Source of the DNA: Bacillota bacterium | GTDB lineage: Bacteria; Bacillota_E; Sulfobacillia; Sulfobacillales; Sulfobacillaceae | Direction: 5' to 3' | DNA: 6,876 nt | Assembly (NCBI GenBank): GCA_021802375.1 | Contig: JAKAAL010000218.1 | Coordinates: forward strand, 1-6,876 | In this document: piece after piece, positions 4,550 through 6,876 of the stretch | Numbering within the stretch: the stretch's first letter is position 1 | How the letters are laid out: each line of letters starts with the position of its first letter | Translations under genes and position numbers: made by a program | The notes under the pieces: generated by a model | What the model saw: only the letters and a program-made list of their open reading frames with translations | Databases searched by the model: none | What the model was told of the DNA's origin: nothing

Positions 4550-6866
4550 CGATCGGGAGATCACGGTGCCCGAAGGGACCATGGTCGTTGACGCCGCCCA
4601 AGAGTTGGGCATCGATGTGCCGATCTATTGTTATCACCAGGCATTAGGTCCGCTCGGCGCGTGTCGTATTTGCTTGGTGCAAGTAGAAAAAATGCCGAAA
4701 TTGGTCACAGCCTGTACCACCGCTGTCCAAGAAGGCATGGTCGTGCACACCCGAGGATCGGCTGTAGACAAAGGGCGGCAGGGCGTGTTGGAGTTTCTCT
4801 TAATCAACCATCCGCTCGACTGTCCGGTATGCGATAAAGGTGGAGAATGTTTTCTGCAGGATTATACCTTCCAGTACGGGTCTGCCGCTGGTCGTTACGA
4901 CGAGCCTAAGATTCACAAGCTGAAGGATGCGGCGATCAACGAATTCATCATTATTGATCAAGAACGGTGTGTGTTATGTCAACGGTGCGTGCGCTTTATG
5001 GGCGAGTACGTTGGGGAAGAGCAATTATTGCTAGAAGGCCGTGGAGTCGAAACGGTGGTCTCCACCGTTTCCCATCAGCCCATGGATAGTCAGTTTTCTG
5101 GGAACGTGATTGATCTCTGTCCGGTCGGGGCGCTTTTGTCCATTCCTTATCGATATAAGGCGCGACCCTGGAACTTGGAGCGGGCGGAGTCGGTGTGCCC
5201 GCATTGCCCGGTCGCCTGCACCACCTCGGTCACGTCGCGAGAAGGCCATGTCATTCGGGTCGAGGGTCGTCCGATTCCGGGTCACGATTGGGGATGGCTT
5301 TGTGATCGAGGGCGATTTGGCTACGATTTTGGCTACGTCGAAGATCGCCTGTTAAATGCGTGGTTGGATGGTGAAATAACTTCCGCGGCCGAGTCGACGC
5401 GAACCATTGGCTCCTGGTTAAATGACACCTTGGAGCAGCACGGCGGTGACTCGGTAGCTTTTTTGGTGGGTGGTCAGCAAACCATGGAAGAGGCGTATCA
5501 GATTCGACGGTTTGCTGACGAGGTGGTGGGCACGTCGAAGGTAGCCGTCAGCCGATCGGTCAAAGGGTATTTGCCTTTGGGACTCAATGGGACCTTCGAG
5601 GACCTGGACCGTGCGGATACTATCGTCTACTTAGGTCAAGATCCCTATGACGCGGTGCCAGTGGTGCATCTGAAAGTCCGCGACCGTTACCGCGACAATC
5701 CCGGACTCAAGGTGATCGGGATAGGTGCCTATGATCTGACGCGTTCGACGGTGCCGGGCGATGCTTTTGTCCTCGAACCGGGCGAGGAAGCGGCCTTCTT
5801 GGCATACACACTGGCGAAGGTGGCTGCTTCGAACCCCATTATCGCGCGTTTGGGCGAAGAACTCGGCGATTTTTCTCCGACCTTCAAGGGAGCCAAGAGT
5901 GAGCAAGAGGTCGAGACCCTGGGGCGTCAGTTGCTCGAAAGTGAACACCTGGTCTTGCTCTGGGATGGCAAGGATCCGCATATGGAGTCGGTGCTCTTAG
6001 CGCTTCGTGGGCTGCGTGAGGATGTGACCGCGGTATTGCCGACGTTTGGCCCAGCCAATTGGAGGGGATTCGAACGGGCGGGAATTGCGGTCGATTACGA
6101 CCGTCTAGAGGCGTTTGTCGAAGAAGCGATTCAAGGTAAGATTCACCTGTTGTTTTCGATCGGGGCGGACTTGCTTCGGGACTATCCTGACCGCGAACGG
6201 GCGAAAGCGGCGTTGGCGGCGATTGACCGGGTGGTGTCGGTAGGCCTGTTTTTTCCCGAGCAGCGTGAGCTTTATCACGCCGTCATCCCCGGTGCGGGAT
6301 GGAGCGAGGTCGATGGCACCTACACCAATATGGAAGGCCGAATGCAGGTGGCCAAGGCGACAGTCCAACCGCCGGGTCAATCTCGACCGGTAAGGACCTA
6401 TTTAGGCTCATGGGCGCATGCGTTGAAAAAGAGCTTCGTCTTAGAACCTGAGTGGGATCCGTTTGACCACAACGCTGGCGACCTGATTGCCAAGGATGCT
6501 CTACCGGAAGTGCAGTCGGTGCCAAAACCTGCTCGGCCCGCAATGAAAGACGGAGCGCTTCGCCTGGTCGGGACCGCCCTGGTGATGGAGGGCGGCATGC
6601 CGTCGGAAATCTTGCAGCCACGAATACCGAAGTATCCCGGGCGTATTTCTCTCGCGGACGCTAGCCGTTTGGGTATTGGCGAGCCAGGCGGGGAACTCGG
6701 GCTCCGTGGGCAGCAGGGCATGATCTCGGTGATGGTGGCGGTGGACGAGCGCATTCCCCAAGGGGTCTTGGTTTTGCCTTACGGAGTGGTGGGCAGTCCG
6801 CTGAACCAACTCGGCGACGGTGCCGTGGTGGAAGCCGTGAGCTTGGAGGAGGTTTCGCTGCGATGA
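4530..6866 (+). CDS. nuoG: NADH-quinone oxidoreductase subunit G (NuoG), multi Fe-S subunit
   Basis: The 75-kDa subunit (Nqo3), which carries electrons from NuoF toward NuoI. At 778 aa it is close to Thermus Nqo3 and shorter than E. coli NuoG. The N-terminal ferredoxin domain binds [2Fe-2S] N1b (Cys34, Cys45, Cys48, Cys62). Then come N5 with a His ligand (His94, Cys98, Cys101, Cys107) and N4 (Cys147, Cys150, Cys153, Cys197). A fourth site, Cys223-x2-Cys226-x3-Cys230-x27-Cys258, matches the off-path cluster N7 of E. coli and Thermus, absent from mitochondria. Residues from about 220 form a molybdopterin-oxidoreductase-like fold without evident cofactor ligands. It includes GWSEVDGTYTNMEGRMQ (590-606) and a C-terminal dinucleotide-binding-like beta domain (about 675-778). 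The ATG lies within the end of nuoF, after GGGAG (4516-4520) and GAGG (4522-4525). Confidence 0.96.
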   Translation: MIRLTIDDREITVPEGTMVVDAAQELGIDVPIYCYHQALGPLGACRICLVQVEKMPKLVTACTTAVQEGMVVHTRGSAVDKGRQGVLEFLLINHPLDCPVCDKGGECFLQDYTFQYGSAAGRYDEPKIHKLKDAAINEFIIIDQERCVLCQRCVRFMGEYVGEEQLLLEGRGVETVVSTVSHQPMDSQFSGNVIDLCPVGALLSIPYRYKARPWNLERAESVCPHCPVACTTSVTSREGHVIRVEGRPIPGHDWGWLCDRGRFGYDFGYVEDRLLNAWLDGEITSAAESTRTIGSWLNDTLEQHGGDSVAFLVGGQQTMEEAYQIRRFADEVVGTSKVAVSRSVKGYLPLGLNGTFEDLDRADTIVYLGQDPYDAVPVVHLKVRDRYRDNPGLKVIGIGAYDLTRSTVPGDAFVLEPGEEAAFLAYTLAKVAASNPIIARLGEELGDFSPTFKGAKSEQEVETLGRQLLESEHLVLLWDGKDPHMESVLLALRGLREDVTAVLPTFGPANWRGFERAGIAVDYDRLEAFVEEAIQGKIHLLFSIGADLLRDYPDRERAKAALAAIDRVVSVGLFFPEQRELYHAVIPGAGWSEVDGTYTNMEGRMQVAKATVQPPGQSRPVRTYLGSWAHALKKSFVLEPEWDPFDHNAGDLIAKDALPEVQSVPKPARPAMKDGALRLVGTALVMEGGMPSEILQPRIPKYPGRISLADASRLGIGEPGGELGLRGQQGMISVMVAVDERIPQGVLVLPYGVVGSPLNQLGDGAVVEAVSLEEVSLR
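5049..5071 (+). repeat. Perfect 10-bp inverted repeat inside nuoG
   Basis: The arms are GAAACGGTGG (5049-5058) and CCACCGTTTC (5062-5071), separated by only three bases (TCT). It would form a tight hairpin in the nuoG mRNA. It lies between the N4 ligands Cys153 and Cys197 and encodes the ETVVSTV stretch. No T-run follows, so it does not look like an intrinsic terminator. Confidence 0.6.
6847..6853 (+). promoter_or_regulatory. Ribosome binding site of nuoH
   Basis: AGGAGGT lies in the last codons of nuoG, 9 nt before the ATG at 6863. It supports the reading of that ATG as a true gene start even though only four codons are in the window. Confidence 0.75.
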
Positions 6867-6876
6867 TTCTGGAGAT
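6863..6876 (+). CDS. nuoH: Start of the next gene, presumably NuoH (partial)
   Basis: Only the first four codons (MILE) and two bases are present; the gene is cut by the window edge. The ATG overlaps the nuoG stop as ATGA and has a good ribosome binding site. The assignment to nuoH, the membrane subunit that helps form the quinone cavity, rests only on the conserved order nuoG-nuoH in other bacteria, not on the sequence itself. Confidence 0.65.

Overview
The window holds the first part of a bacterial nuo operon, which encodes the proton-pumping NADH:quinone oxidoreductase (respiratory complex I). Seven complete genes, nuoA-nuoB-nuoC-nuoD-nuoE-nuoF-nuoG, lie on the + strand, and the first four codons of an eighth, nuoH by position, reach the right edge. 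The order is the same as in Escherichia coli and Thermus thermophilus. nuoC and nuoD are separate genes, unlike the nuoCD fusion of E. coli.

The DNA appears moderately GC-rich. Ribosome binding sites are strong (AAAGGAGGTG, AGGAGG), GTG starts are frequent, and gene junctions are tight. The upstream region has a perfect TATAAT -10 box with a -35 box 17 bases before it. These features, together with a Thermus-length NuoG (778 aa), fit a Gram-positive, menaquinone-using bacterium. A Sulfobacillus-like Firmicute is my guess, but the window has no marker that proves the taxon.

Layout: 1-219 is a leader region with no recognised gene. It carries two candidate sigma-A promoters (56-83 and 101-129), a possible leader hairpin (169-201) and the nuoA ribosome binding site. 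From 220 to the end the sequence is almost wholly coding. Junctions are A/B 10 nt overlap, B/C 17 nt overlap (11 if a TTG start is used), C/D 15 nt gap, D/E 4 nt overlap, E/F 4 nt overlap, F/G 20 nt overlap and G/H 4 nt overlap. I see no terminator inside, so a single transcript with translational coupling is expected.

How the parts work together: NuoE, NuoF and NuoG form the NADH-oxidising arm. NuoF binds NADH, FMN and cluster N3; NuoE carries N1a; NuoG carries N1b, N4, N5 and the side cluster N7. Electrons pass to the connecting module, where NuoB (cluster N2) and NuoD form the quinone site with NuoC beside them. NuoA is a small membrane subunit at the junction with the proton-pumping arm. 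nuoI (N6a/N6b) and the antiporter-like subunits would lie downstream.

This is a conserved housekeeping locus, and I found no undescribed system. The points worth a second look are residue-level: Ala instead of the conserved Glu in the NuoA FDVE motif, and Asn at the redox-Bohr His position of NuoD. At the DNA level there are two perfect inverted repeats inside nuoE and nuoG and a structured nuoA leader.
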